A DNA stretch of 64,000 nucleotides from assembly GCA_963783045.1 (NCBI GenBank), contig CAWAMD010000002.1, positions 124,001-188,000 of the forward strand, read 5' to 3'. Below the pieces are notes generated by a model. That model saw nothing but the letters and a program-made list of their open reading frames with translations. It had not been told where the DNA came from and searched no databases. Origin of the DNA: CAWAMD01 sp963783045 (GTDB taxonomy: Bacteria > Actinomycetota > Nitriliruptoria > Nitriliruptorales > Nitriliruptoraceae). Positions 44,701 through 53,604 of this stretch are shown here, in pieces (the stretch's first letter is position 1; the number at the start of each line of letters is the position of its first letter). The translations under genes and the position numbers were made by a program.

Positions 44701-45426
44701 GTCCGCAAGTCGGTGTGGATCGTCGGCGGTGACGGCTGGGCCTACGACATCGGCTACGGCGGCCTCGACCACGCGCTGGCGACCGGTCTCGACATCAACA
44801 TCGTCGTGCTCGACACGGAGGTGTACTCGAACACGGGCGGTCAGGCATCGAAGGCGACGGCCCGCGGTGCGGTCGCGAAGTTCGCCGCCAACGGCAAGTC
44901 GACGCCGAAGAAGGACCTCGGGCTCATCGCGATGCAGTACGGCAACGTCTACGTCGCCCAGATCGCGATGGGCGCGAACGACATGCAGACCGTGCGGGCG
45001 CTGAGCGAGGCGGAGGCCTGGCCCGGTCCGTCCCTGATCCTCGCCTACTCGACGTGCATCGCCCACGGCATCGACATGGTCGAGTCGATGACACAGATGG
45101 ATCGTGCCGTGAAGTCCGGGTACTGGCCGCTCTACCGCTTCCACCCCGGCGAGGAGGAGCACGCGACGCCGTTCCACCTCGACTCGAAGCGTCCCAGCCT
45201 GCCGCTGAAGGACTTCCTGTCGCGCGAGGGCCGGTATGCCATGCTGGAACGGTCGGATCCTGCGCGTGCCCACGATCTCCAGGCGCTCGCGCAGGCCGAC
45301 GTGACGGAGCGGTGGCGGTACTACGAGCAGCTGGCCGGTGTCGAGCGGACCCTCGCCCACGCCGACGGCAATGGGGTCGCCGACGCCGCGGACGCGGCGG
45401 ACGCCGCGGAGGAGCTGGAGACGTGA
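41796..45426 (+). pseudogene. nifJ: Pyruvate:ferredoxin oxidoreductase gene, frameshifted
   Basis: The gene encodes a full-length pyruvate:ferredoxin (flavodoxin) oxidoreductase of about 1209 residues. It converts pyruvate and CoA to acetyl-CoA, CO2 and reduced ferredoxin. Domains in order are the N-terminal pyruvate domain (AVAIYPITPASPMGEWAD), gamma domain (YGLGSDGTVGANKNS), two 4Fe-4S clusters (CIDCGKCAIVCP and CTGCGVCVETCP) and a TPP-binding domain (GACAGCGETPYLK). The start at ATG 41796 has GGAGGAGG. The first frame breaks near 43431, where GACGTTCTGGGT needs one base removed to read KELD-FWVIDAYQVARDLG. All domains are conserved on both sides, which suggests a sequencing error or very recent mutation. 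The next gene overlaps the stop. Confidence 0.87.
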
Positions 45427-46433
45427 TCGACCTGTCTACCACCTACCTGGGACTGCAGCTGCGCTCGCCGCTCGTTGCCTCCCCCGGTCCGCTGACGGGC
45501 GAGCTCGACTCGCTCAAGGCGCTCGAGGCGGCCGGGATCGCGGCCGTGGTGCTGCCCTCGCTCTTCGAGGAGCAGATCGTCCACGAGTCGCTGCAGGTCC
45601 ACCACATGCTCGAGATGGGCGCGGAGAACAACCCGGAGGCGGCCTTCGGCTACTTCCCCGAGCTCGACGACTACAACACCGGCCCGGTCCGCTACCTCCG
45701 CCACGTCGAGGCGGCGAAGAGCGCGCTGCACATCCCGGTCATCGCGAGCCTCAACGGCGTGTCGCGGGGCGGCTGGCTGCAGTACGCCCGGATGCTCGAG
45801 GACGCCGGCGCCGACGCGCTCGAGCTGAACGTGTACCGGGTGGCCGCCGACGCGAACGTCAGCGGCCGCACGATCGAGGACGAGACGACCGACCTCGTGG
45901 CGGCGGTTCGGGACGCGATCACGCTGCCCCTGGCGGTCAAGGTCGGCCCGTACTTCAGCGCGTTCGCGAGCTTCGCACAGCAGCTGGTGGCCGCGGGCGC
46001 GGAGGGGCTCGTGCTGTTCAACCGCTTCTACCAGCCGGACATCGACCTCGAGACCCTCGAGGTGGGGCCGCACCTGATCCTGTCCGACTCCAACGAGCTG
46101 CGGCTGCCGCTGCGCTGGATCGCGATCCTGTACGGGCGGACCAAGGCGTCGCTCGCGGCGACGACCGGGATCCACACCGGCCGCGACGTGGCCAAGGTGC
46201 TGCTCGCCGGCGCTGACGTGGCGATGATGACCTCGGCGCTGCTCCAGCACGGCCCGGACCACGTCCAGGCCGTGGAGGACCGGCTTCGCGCGTGGATGAT
46301 CGAGCACGAGTACGAGTCGGTCAGCCAGCTGCGGGGCAGCGTCAGCCAGGTCAACGTCGGTGACCCGGACGCGTTCGAGCGGGCCAACTACATGCGCACG
46401 CTCACGTCATACGCGAGCACGTTCCTCCAGTAA
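45423..46433 (+). CDS. Dihydroorotate-dehydrogenase-like flavoprotein
   Basis: A 336-residue FMN-binding barrel. It has the N-terminal block LGLQLRSPLVASPGPLTG, then IPVIASLNG and GVSRGGWLQYARMLEDAGA, and near the end TGIHTGRDVAKVLLAGADVA for phosphate binding. It belongs to a group called dihydroorotate-dehydrogenase-like rather than PyrD. GTG 45423 overlaps the nifJ stop (GTGA), so the two are coupled. Such pairs are known, and a redox link to ferredoxin or NAD-dependent oxidation is possible, but the reaction is unknown. Confidence 0.85.
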   Translation: MIDLSTTYLGLQLRSPLVASPGPLTGELDSLKALEAAGIAAVVLPSLFEEQIVHESLQVHHMLEMGAENNPEAAFGYFPELDDYNTGPVRYLRHVEAAKSALHIPVIASLNGVSRGGWLQYARMLEDAGADALELNVYRVAADANVSGRTIEDETTDLVAAVRDAITLPLAVKVGPYFSAFASFAQQLVAAGAEGLVLFNRFYQPDIDLETLEVGPHLILSDSNELRLPLRWIAILYGRTKASLAATTGIHTGRDVAKVLLAGADVAMMTSALLQHGPDHVQAVEDRLRAWMIEHEYESVSQLRGSVSQVNVGDPDAFERANYMRTLTSYASTFLQ

Positions 46434-46497
46434 CGAGCACGCACGGCGCCCCCGGTCGCCGGTGGCGCGGAGCGAAGCGAGCACGCACGGCGCCCCC
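46434..46497. repeat. 20-bp direct repeat between convergent genes
   Basis: CGAGCACGCACGGCGCCCCC appears at 46434-46453 and again at 46478-46497, 44 bases apart. The second copy runs into the stop codon of the minus-strand gene. GGCGC-rich segments between them can pair. It may act as a two-way terminator or result from a local duplication. Confidence 0.65.
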
Positions 46498-46988
46498 TAA
46501 TCAGTGCGCAGGGCCACGGCGAAGCCGTGCTCGGCGGCGTGCTCCTCGATGACGCCCTCGAGTGCGGCGCGCTGATGCATCGTCAGGCCCCAGCTCGCCT
46601 GGACGCGGAGCGGGTGCTCGCGACCGCGGAGAAAGAGGGTCACGGGTGCGTCGCGGTGGGTCGTCATGTCGATCACGACCCGGTCGACGGTCGCCCACAG
46701 CACCCGGTGGGAGCGCCATCCGTCCGCGATGTCGAGACCGTCCTCGTGCAGGCTCAGCGTGCTGTGACCAACCGCGTAGGCGACGCCGAGCAGCACCAGG
46801 ACCAGGGGTGTGTCGAACGGGATCCGCTGCTCGCTGACGATGACGGCGACGACGCCGAACCCCCAGACGACGCCGGCGACGCCCCAGGCCCAGCCGATGA
46901 TCGCGGCCCAGCGCGATCGCAGCACCAGCGTGTCCGGCTCGGCGGTCTCCTCGGTGACGTTGGCCGGCGCCGGCGCGGCACCGCTCAC
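46497..46988 (-). CDS. Two-helix membrane protein with PH-like tail
   Basis: A 163-residue protein. Hydrophobic segments lie near residues 30-50 and 55-78, followed by a cytoplasmic domain of beta strands (LSLHEDGLDIADGWRSHRVL then FLRGREHPLRVQ) that resembles bacterial PH-like membrane domains. GTG 46986-46988 overlaps the upstream methyltransferase stop (GTGA). Function is unknown. Confidence 0.62.
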   Translation of the reverse strand: MSGAAPAPANVTEETAEPDTLVLRSRWAAIIGWAWGVAGVVWGFGVVAVIVSEQRIPFDTPLVLVLLGVAYAVGHSTLSLHEDGLDIADGWRSHRVLWATVDRVVIDMTTHRDAPVTLFLRGREHPLRVQASWGLTMHQRAALEGVIEEHAAEHGFAVALRTD

Positions 46989-47604
46989 AGACGGCGTCCC
47001 AGGGCCACGACCCACAGCCGCTTGCGGTCGAGGAGCGGGTCCGGCCGCACCTCGACCTGCAGGTCGCTCAGCCCCTGGGCGGAGAGCAGCGAGGTGATCT
47101 CGTCCTCGGTCGCGTCGCTCCGGAAGACACGGCCGACGAGCGGGTCGTCCACCTCCCGCAGGTCGCCCGTGCCGCGGACGCAGGAGAAGTAGACCGGGCC
47201 GGCGGACAGCAGCCCCATGAGCGCACCGAGGACCGAGGGCCAGTCCCCCTTCGGCAGGTGGATGAACGCGCCGGACAGCCACAGCCCACCGAACGTGGCG
47301 GGCCGGAACGGCAGCCGCTCGAGCGGCGCCCGGACGAGCGGGTGGCGCGGCAGCAGCAGCCGGGCCTCGCTCAGCGCCCCGAAGGAGAGGTCGACCCCGA
47401 CCGGGTGCAGTCCCACGTCGCGGAGCAGGCGCATGTCCGTGGCCGGCCCGCACCCGCCGTCGAGGACGAGGTCGCCGCGGCGTGCCAGCGCCCCGAAGCG
47501 GCGCACGTCCGCCACCGGCCGCCGGCGGCGCAGGGCCTCCTGATACTCGCGAGCGTGGGCGTCGTAGGCAGCCACGCTCGCGAGCGTCCGCTCGTCGAGA
47601 TCCA
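46985..47604 (-). CDS. Class I SAM-dependent methyltransferase
   Basis: A 206-residue methyltransferase. The SAM motif LVLDGGCGPATDMRLL is near residues 42-57, followed by the acidic strand end GVDLSFGAL. The GTG at 47602-47604 is chosen for GAAGGGAG upstream; the frame remains open to 47749, but that part is unlikely to be translated. The target is unknown. It is coupled to the membrane protein downstream. Confidence 0.72.
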
Positions 47605-47799
47605 CCGGTGCTCCCTTCTGCAGCAGGGAGGGTAGACAGCGCCGACCCGCCGCGTGGGGCGCAGCACCGACCGCCGGCTGGGCGCGCCGCCCCGGCTCGG
47701 AACTCGCCGCGACCTCCCGCGTTGATTTGGGGGGCTGGGGTACCGTCACGCCGGCCGTTCGACGTCCGGCTGCGTCTCGCGGCCGATCCGAGGAGCATC

Positions 47800-48435
47800 A
47801 TGCGCACGAGCCTGCGCACGCCATCGCCGCTGCGCACGTCACTGACCGTGCTGGCGCTTGCACTCGCTGTCGCTGCGTCCGGCTGCACCGGGTCCGCCGG
47901 GGACGGGCAGCCGGCCGCGCAGGCACCGTCGCCGTCCGCCGCCACCGCGGCGCCGGCCCCGTCACCGTCGCCGACGGTGGCGATCCAGCCGGTCGTCGGC
48001 GAGCGGCAGCCGGCCGCCTACGACATCAGCTCGGCCGGGATGCTCGGCCCGGGCAGCAAGCCCACGATGGACAACGATGCCGTCCTCGCGTTCATCAACC
48101 AGGTCGGCGACTGGCTCGACGGCCACCTCGACGACCTGCAGCGGGGCGGCCCCGGCACGCTCGAGGGCACGGCCGTCGGCGGGCTGATCGACGACCCGGC
48201 CACCGCGGCGCCGATCACCGCTGACCTCACCTCGCCGGCGCATCCGGTCGCCCGGGCCCACTACCGCCTCGCCGCCTACTACACCGACGTCCCGAGGTAC
48301 CTCGAGGCGCAGGTGCGCGTGTTCTGGCCCGACGGCTCGGAGCACGACGCCACGATGCTGTTCACCCCCGCCAAGGACGGCAGTCCGACGCTCGTCATGT
48401 TCAGCGCCGGCATCGACGCGAAGGCCGCGGCATGA
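47800..48435 (+). CDS. Lipoprotein
   Basis: A 211-residue exported protein. The signal peptide ends in lipobox AVAASGC, followed by a Pro/Ser/Ala tether (about residues 30-60). The rest (DNDAVLAFINQVGDWLDGHL then ITADLTSPAHPVARAHYRLA) is not recognised. The start at ATG 47800 has GAGGAG upstream. It overlaps the LCP gene by 4 bases, so the two should act together at the cell envelope. Confidence 0.75.
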   Translation: MRTSLRTPSPLRTSLTVLALALAVAASGCTGSAGDGQPAAQAPSPSAATAAPAPSPSPTVAIQPVVGERQPAAYDISSAGMLGPGSKPTMDNDAVLAFINQVGDWLDGHLDDLQRGGPGTLEGTAVGGLIDDPATAAPITADLTSPAHPVARAHYRLAAYYTDVPRYLEAQVRVFWPDGSEHDATMLFTPAKDGSPTLVMFSAGIDAKAAA

Positions 48436-49352
48436 CCGGGTTGATCGCCAGCTTCCGTCATCGCCGGCTGACCGGCCGGATCGTCGCCGCACTCCTGGTC
48501 GTGCAGCTGGCCGTCCTGTCGAGCGCCGTGGCGCTCGCCGCCGAGCGGCTCGTGAGCGGCCCCCTCGACGACGACGGCGTCTACGCGCTGCTCGTCATGG
48601 GCTCGGACATGGGGCCGCCCCGCGGGGGCAGCGCCCTGCACGGCCGTTCCGACGCCCTGCACCTGCTCGTCGTCTCGCCCGACCGGCAGTACGTCAGCAT
48701 CCTCGACTTCCCCCGCGACAGCTGGGTGCCGGTGCGCGGCATCGGCCGGACCAAGATCAATGCCGCGCTGACCCTCGGACCCGACAACGCGGTCGCGACC
48801 ATGGAGGACCTGACCGGGATCCACATCGACGACTGGATCGTGACCGGCTTCCAGGGGTTCATCACCGCCCTGGACGAGTTCGGGGGCGTCCGTGTGAACG
48901 TGGAGCAGCGCCTCTACGACCCGCGTGGCTCCTCGAGCAACCTCCACCCCGGCGAGCAGAAGCTGACCGGCTGGTCGGCGCTGACCTACGCCCGGGACCG
49001 TCACTCCCGGCCGAACGGCGACTTCGGCCGCTCCGCCGCCCAGTCGAAGGTCCTCATCGCCCTCCACGACCAGATCCAGGCTTCGCACCCGTCGCCCGTG
49101 CGGGTCGCCACGCTCATGTCGCTGCTGCTGCGCCACAGCGAGACGAGCATCTCGGCCTCGCGGCTGATCCGGCTCACCGGGCTGGCGCTGACGATCCCGT
49201 CCGACCACATCGGGCACGAGATCGTGTCCGGCCGTGTCGGCACGGCCGGGGCGGCGTCGGTCGTACGCCTGACCGGAACTGCCTACGACCAGTTCGCGGA
49301 CCTGAAGTCCGACGGGGTCCTCGAAAGCGTCAGGCGACAGGCCAGCGGCTGA
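48432..49352 (+). CDS. LytR-CpsA-Psr (LCP) family protein
   Basis: A 306-residue protein with one N-terminal membrane helix (about residues 18-38) and an LCP domain outside. Key parts are LLVMGSDMG, SDALHLLVVSPDRQYVSIL and the arginine-rich substrate block DFPRDSWVPVRGIGRTKINA. LCP enzymes attach polysaccharides or teichoic-type polymers to peptidoglycan. ATG 48432 overlaps the lipoprotein stop (ATGA). A helicase gene follows after 1 base but is unrelated in function. Confidence 0.88.
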   Translation: MTGLIASFRHRRLTGRIVAALLVVQLAVLSSAVALAAERLVSGPLDDDGVYALLVMGSDMGPPRGGSALHGRSDALHLLVVSPDRQYVSILDFPRDSWVPVRGIGRTKINAALTLGPDNAVATMEDLTGIHIDDWIVTGFQGFITALDEFGGVRVNVEQRLYDPRGSSSNLHPGEQKLTGWSALTYARDRHSRPNGDFGRSAAQSKVLIALHDQIQASHPSPVRVATLMSLLLRHSETSISASRLIRLTGLALTIPSDHIGHEIVSGRVGTAGAASVVRLTGTAYDQFADLKSDGVLESVRRQASG

Positions 49353-49353
49353 C

Positions 49354-51708
49354 GTGGATCCTCGCGAGGTCCTCGAGCTCGTCGCGCGCACGTCGGCGTC
49401 CGGCGCCGTGGTCGGCCGCGCCGCCGAGCGCGAGCGCAGCGAGGACGGCGACGACACGGCCGAGGCGGACGGGCTGATCCACCTGACCCGGCTGCCGGCC
49501 CGCCGGGCACGGGCCGCCCCGATCCCCGACGACCTGCCGCCGCTGCTCGTGGACCGGCTGCGGCTGGCCGGGATCGAGCAGCTGTACGCACACCAGGCCG
49601 CCACCCTGGCCGCCGCCCGCAAGGACCGTCACGTCGTCGTCGCCACCGGGACGGCCAGCGGGAAGAGCCTCGCCTACCAGCTGCCCGTCCTCGAGGCGCT
49701 GCTGACCGACGAGCACGCGACGACGCTCTACCTGTCCCCGACGAAGGCGCTCGGCCGCGACCAGCTGCGGGCCATCCGCGACCTGCGCCTGCCGCAGGTC
49801 CGCGCCGCCGTGGTCGACGGCGACACGCCCTTCGCCGAGCGGGACGCGATCCGGAAGACCGCCAACTGGGTCCTGACCAACCCCGACCTCGTGCACCACT
49901 CGCTGCTCGGCGACCACCGCTACTGGCGGGACTTCCTGCACCGGCTGCGCTACGTCGTCGTCGACGAGAGCCACACGGCCCGCGGCGTGTTCGGCTCCCA
50001 CGTCGCGCTGGTGCTGCGGCGCCTGCGGCGGCTCGCGGAGCGCTACGGCGCCGACCCGCGCTTCCTGCTCGCCTCGGCCACGATCGGCAACCCGGCCGAG
50101 CACGCCGGCTGGCTCGTCGGCGACGAGGTGACCGCGGTCGTCGAGGACGGCTCGCCGCACGGGGCGCTCGACCTCGGGCTGTGGCAGCCGCCGCTGCTCG
50201 ACGTGGACGAGGGCGTGCGTCGGTCGGTGCTCCGGGAGGCCGGCGACCTGCTGGCGTCCTTCGTGGGCGCGCAGGTGCAGACGCTCGTCTTCGCGAAGTC
50301 CCGCAAGGCCGCCGAGCTGATCGCGCTGTTCGCCCGGGAGCGGCTCGGGGACTCCGCGCTGGCGGATGCGGTCGCGTCCTACCGCGCCGGCTACCTCCCC
50401 GAGGAGCGCCGGGCGCTCGAGACCGCGTTGCGGGAGGGCCGCCTGGTCGGGATGGCCGCGACCGAGGCGCTGGAGCTCGGCATCGACGTGGCCGGCCTCG
50501 ACACCGTGATCCTCGCCGGGTATCCGGGGACGGCGGCGTCGTTCTGGCAGCGGCTCGGCCGGGCGGGACGGACCGGCGAGGCGAGCGCCGGCGTGCTGGT
50601 CGCCGGCGACGACCCGCTCGACCAGTACCTCGTCCACCATCCCGAGCAGCTGCTCGAGCGGCCGCCCGAGGACGCGATCATCGACCCGGCGAACCCCTAC
50701 CTGCTCGGCCCGCATCTGCGCTGCGCCTGCCAGGAGGCGCCGATGGACGCCGACGAGGCCACGCGCTGGTTCGGCCCCGGGGCTCCCGCTCTGCTCGACG
50801 AGGAGGTCGCCGCCGGCCGGCTGCGCGAGCGGGGAGGGCGCTACCACTTCTTCGGTCGCCGGCGCGCCAGCGCCGAGGTCGACATCCGCTCGATCGGTGG
50901 GGCGACGATCCGGATCGTCGACGCGGACACGGGGGCGCTGATCGGCGACGTGGAGGAAGCCCGCGCCTACAAGCAGACCCACACCGGCGCCGTCTACCTG
51001 CACCAGGGACGCCAGTACGAGATCCGTGCGCTCGACCTCGACCGTGGGCTCGCGGTGGCCCGCGAGGCGCCCGAGATCTCCTACGCGACCCGGGCCCGCT
51101 CCGACACCGACGTGCGCATCCTCGGCGAGCTCGAGCATGCCGCGTGGGGCGAGGTCGACGTGCGGCTCGGCAGCGTCGAGGTCACGGTGCAGGTCACCGG
51201 CTACGAGGTGTTCCGGCCGGGGTCGAACGAGGTGCTCGACCGCGTCGACCTGGAGCTGCCCGCCACGACGCTGCAGACCGTCGCCGTGTGGTACACGATC
51301 CCCGACCACCTGCTCGAGGACGAGGCCGGACTCACCTTCGCGCGGGTGCCCGGGTCGCTGCACGCCGCCGAGCACGCGGCCATCGGGCTGCTGCCGCTCA
51401 TCGCCCTGTGCGACCGGTGGGACATCGGCGGGCTCTCGACCGCCGTGCACGCCGACACGGGCATGCCGACGGTGTTCGTCTACGACGGCTACCCCGGCGG
51501 GGCCGGGCTGGCCGAGCGCTCGTTCCGGCGGTTGGGCGAGCACCTGGCCGCGACCCGCGCTGCCGTCGCCGAGTGTGGCTGTGCGCACGGATGCCCCTCG
51601 TGCGTCCAGTCACCGAAGTGCGGCAACGGCAACGAGCCGCTCGACAAGGACGGCGCGGTGGCGGTGCTCGACCTGCTGCTGGTCCGCGCCCCGCAGACCC
51701 CACCGTGA
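49354..51708 (+). CDS. MrfA/Hrq1-like DEAD/DEAH-box helicase
   Basis: A 784-residue superfamily 2 helicase. Motifs are ATGTASGKSLAYQLP (I), VVVDESHTARGVFG (II), LLASATIGNP (III), ATEALELGIDVAGLD and QRLGRAGRTGE (VI). The C-terminal domain has CGCAHGCPSCVQSPKCGN, the zinc-binding cysteine block of MrfA, a DNA-repair helicase. Length and architecture match. GTG 49354 lies 1 base after the LCP stop and has a weak ribosome-binding site, so coupling is possible. It probably acts on damaged DNA. Confidence 0.9.
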   Translation: MDPREVLELVARTSASGAVVGRAAERERSEDGDDTAEADGLIHLTRLPARRARAAPIPDDLPPLLVDRLRLAGIEQLYAHQAATLAAARKDRHVVVATGTASGKSLAYQLPVLEALLTDEHATTLYLSPTKALGRDQLRAIRDLRLPQVRAAVVDGDTPFAERDAIRKTANWVLTNPDLVHHSLLGDHRYWRDFLHRLRYVVVDESHTARGVFGSHVALVLRRLRRLAERYGADPRFLLASATIGNPAEHAGWLVGDEVTAVVEDGSPHGALDLGLWQPPLLDVDEGVRRSVLREAGDLLASFVGAQVQTLVFAKSRKAAELIALFARERLGDSALADAVASYRAGYLPEERRALETALREGRLVGMAATEALELGIDVAGLDTVILAGYPGTAASFWQRLGRAGRTGEASAGVLVAGDDPLDQYLVHHPEQLLERPPEDAIIDPANPYLLGPHLRCACQEAPMDADEATRWFGPGAPALLDEEVAAGRLRERGGRYHFFGRRRASAEVDIRSIGGATIRIVDADTGALIGDVEEARAYKQTHTGAVYLHQGRQYEIRALDLDRGLAVAREAPEISYATRARSDTDVRILGELEHAAWGEVDVRLGSVEVTVQVTGYEVFRPGSNEVLDRVDLELPATTLQTVAVWYTIPDHLLEDEAGLTFARVPGSLHAAEHAAIGLLPLIALCDRWDIGGLSTAVHADTGMPTVFVYDGYPGGAGLAERSFRRLGEHLAATRAAVAECGCAHGCPSCVQSPKCGNGNEPLDKDGAVAVLDLLLVRAPQTPP

Positions 51709-51778
51709 TACGTGCGGGGTTATCCCGCTGACCCCGGGCGAACCCCGCACACTTCTCGTGGCCGGGTCGGCCGCAGCG

Positions 51779-52054
51779 TCACTCGTCGGACTCGGCGAGG
51801 CGCTGCTCGAGCTCGACGTTCAGCCGGTGCAGGTCCTCGAGCGCCTGGTCGGTGTCGTCCGACTCCATCGGCTCGACGCCCGTGAGATCGGTGATCCGGT
51901 GGAAGGCGCCGCACGACGGGCACGCCAGGTAGTCGGTGGTGCGACGGAACTGGAAGGTCTGCCCGTCGACCGTCACGTTGCGGCCGTCGAAGCGGTCGGC
52001 CAGGCGTGCCCCGCAGTCGCAGAACAGTGCCTCACCAGCCGTGTCAGCGCACAT
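51779..52054 (-). CDS. Small zinc-ribbon protein
   Basis: A 91-residue protein with cysteines in FCDCGARLADRF and ACPSCGAFHRI, forming a probable zinc ribbon. An acidic helical tail (ALEDLHRLNVELEQRL) follows. Its start overlaps the upstream secreted-protein stop by 11 bases. Function is unknown. Confidence 0.68.
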   Translation of the reverse strand: MCADTAGEALFCDCGARLADRFDGRNVTVDGQTFQFRRTTDYLACPSCGAFHRITDLTGVEPMESDDTDQALEDLHRLNVELEQRLAESDE

Positions 52055-53399
52055 CCGTCTCCCTCAGCCACCGGCGCAGGTGGAGCCCGATCGCCACGAG
52101 CAGGAGCCCCACCGCTACGGGCCTGAGGATACGTCCGAGTTCGAGGGACTGCTCGCCGAACGGGTCGACGACTCCCGCCGCGAGCGCGTCGCCGGTCGCC
52201 GTCGCGGTCGCCGGCGCGCTCGGTGACGGCGCGGCCGCGGGCCGGCCGGCGACGACCGGCGCGTCGCCGTAGCTGAGCGTGTCGGAGTAGGGCTGGTCCT
52301 CGCCGTAGTAGCGGGGGCCCGCCGCGGACCGCTGCTCCACCGGGAGGGCGGGCGCGTCGGCGCTCTCCTGGGTCGAGCGGCGCGGCGCAGGCGGCGGCGC
52401 GACGCGCTGTGGCGACCCGGAGGTCGGCTGGCCGGACGCGTCCCCGGCCGCCGGCCGCGAGCCACCGCCGTCGGTCGATCCCTCCCCGGACCCCTGGCTG
52501 CCGCCGGCTGTGCGGCCGGTGCCCCCGGTCCCGGCCGCCGTGCCATCCGATCCGCCGGCGCCCTGGTCGGTGGGGCTGCCGGTGGACTGGCCGCTGGTCG
52601 ACTGTCCGCTCGTGCCCGCGCCCGAGGCCGAGCCGCCGTCGGCGCTCGGGCTGGGGGCCGGCGCCGGCGGCACCGTCACGGACCGGGTTCCCGAGGTGGT
52701 GGCGAGGTCCTGCCCGCCGTCCGCGCAGGGCGCCGCGGGCTGGCCATCGACCTGCCCGTCGGGGCGCAGCGTGACGATGCGGTAGGCGTAGTCGCCGGCC
52801 GCCACCTCGTCGCGGTAGCTCGTCGCCGAGGGGCCCACGGTGGTGACCGCGCCCCAGTCGCCGCCCGCGACCCGGCGCTCGATCCGGTAGCCGCTGATGT
52901 CCGGCTCGCCGGCCGGGATCCACTGCAGGTCGGCGCTGCCGGGACCGTCGGTCACCGAGAACCCGCTGACCGGCGAGCCGGGCGACGAGAACACGATCGG
53001 CGCGCCGGCGCCGTAGGCGCCGCCGTCCACGCTGGGCTGCAGGTACCAGCGGCCGTTGCAGACGGCCCGGGACGAGAACGGCGCGGCGGTGGCGGGCTGC
53101 AGGGTGGCGCCGCCCCAGGTCGAGTCCGTGCCGTTGCATCCCTCGATGCAGTCGAGCGCCACGGCCGTGGTGCCGTCGGCCGCCGCCTGCCCGTCGGCGC
53201 TGAGCCGGACCTCGACCTGCGACGGGGGCCGGTCGATGAGGTCGCGGGAGACCTGCACCTCGATGGGGGTCGGTCCGGTCACGACCGACCCGGCGGCCGG
53301 AGAGGTGACGCTCGCGCTCGTCGCGGCCAGCGCGGGACCGGCCGTGGCGAGCACGGCCGCCAGCGCGGCCGTGACCGTGGCGATGAACCGGACGCGCAC
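52044..53399 (-). CDS. Exported fibronectin-III protein with C-terminal membrane anchor
   Basis: A 451-residue protein. The GTG at 53397-53399 is chosen because AAGGAG lies just upstream; a frame to 53483 is open but has no site. The signal peptide ends TAGPALA. An Ig/FN3-like region follows (SVTSPAAGSVVTGPTPIEV; later VSGFSVTDGPGSADLQWIP then YRIERRVAGG), then a long Gly/Ser/Thr/Pro-rich linker (residues about 220-340). A single membrane helix (AVGLLLVAIGLHL) lies near the end. No sorting motif is evident. It may act as a surface spacer or adhesin. Confidence 0.72.
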   Translation of the reverse strand: MRVRFIATVTAALAAVLATAGPALAATSASVTSPAAGSVVTGPTPIEVQVSRDLIDRPPSQVEVRLSADGQAAADGTTAVALDCIEGCNGTDSTWGGATLQPATAAPFSSRAVCNGRWYLQPSVDGGAYGAGAPIVFSSPGSPVSGFSVTDGPGSADLQWIPAGEPDISGYRIERRVAGGDWGAVTTVGPSATSYRDEVAAGDYAYRIVTLRPDGQVDGQPAAPCADGGQDLATTSGTRSVTVPPAPAPSPSADGGSASGAGTSGQSTSGQSTGSPTDQGAGGSDGTAAGTGGTGRTAGGSQGSGEGSTDGGGSRPAAGDASGQPTSGSPQRVAPPPAPRRSTQESADAPALPVEQRSAAGPRYYGEDQPYSDTLSYGDAPVVAGRPAAAPSPSAPATATATGDALAAGVVDPFGEQSLELGRILRPVAVGLLLVAIGLHLRRWLRETDVR

Positions 53400-53501
53400 G
53401 CGGGGACTCCTTGCCCGGAGGGGTGCGGGGCGCTGCATCGGACACAACGAGCGAGACCGTCGGAGGTTGCGCCCGATTCGCACCGTTCACCCGCTTCCCG
53501 G

Positions 53502-53588
53502 CAACGCACATGTGCGTTCGCGTACGCACGGATGCGCCAACGCACATGTGCGTTCGCGTACGCACGGATGCGGCAACGCACATGTGCG
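53502..53588. repeat. 2.4 tandem copies of a 36-bp palindromic unit
   Basis: Units start at 53502, 53538 and 53574 (third incomplete). Copies one and two are nearly identical. Each contains the perfect 16-base palindrome AACGCACATGTGCGTT and a second palindrome GCGTACGC. GTGCGT/ACGCAC offers an alternative pairing. They lie after the Liv-type operon and before the FN3 gene. They may act as terminators, repressor sites or mobile REP-like elements. Confidence 0.85.
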
Positions 53589-53604
53589 CGCCGGGAGGCC
53601 GGGG

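Noticed and set aside
53502..53588. Possible CRISPR array
   Set aside because: The 36-bp units are directly abutting with no variable spacers and no cas genes are near.
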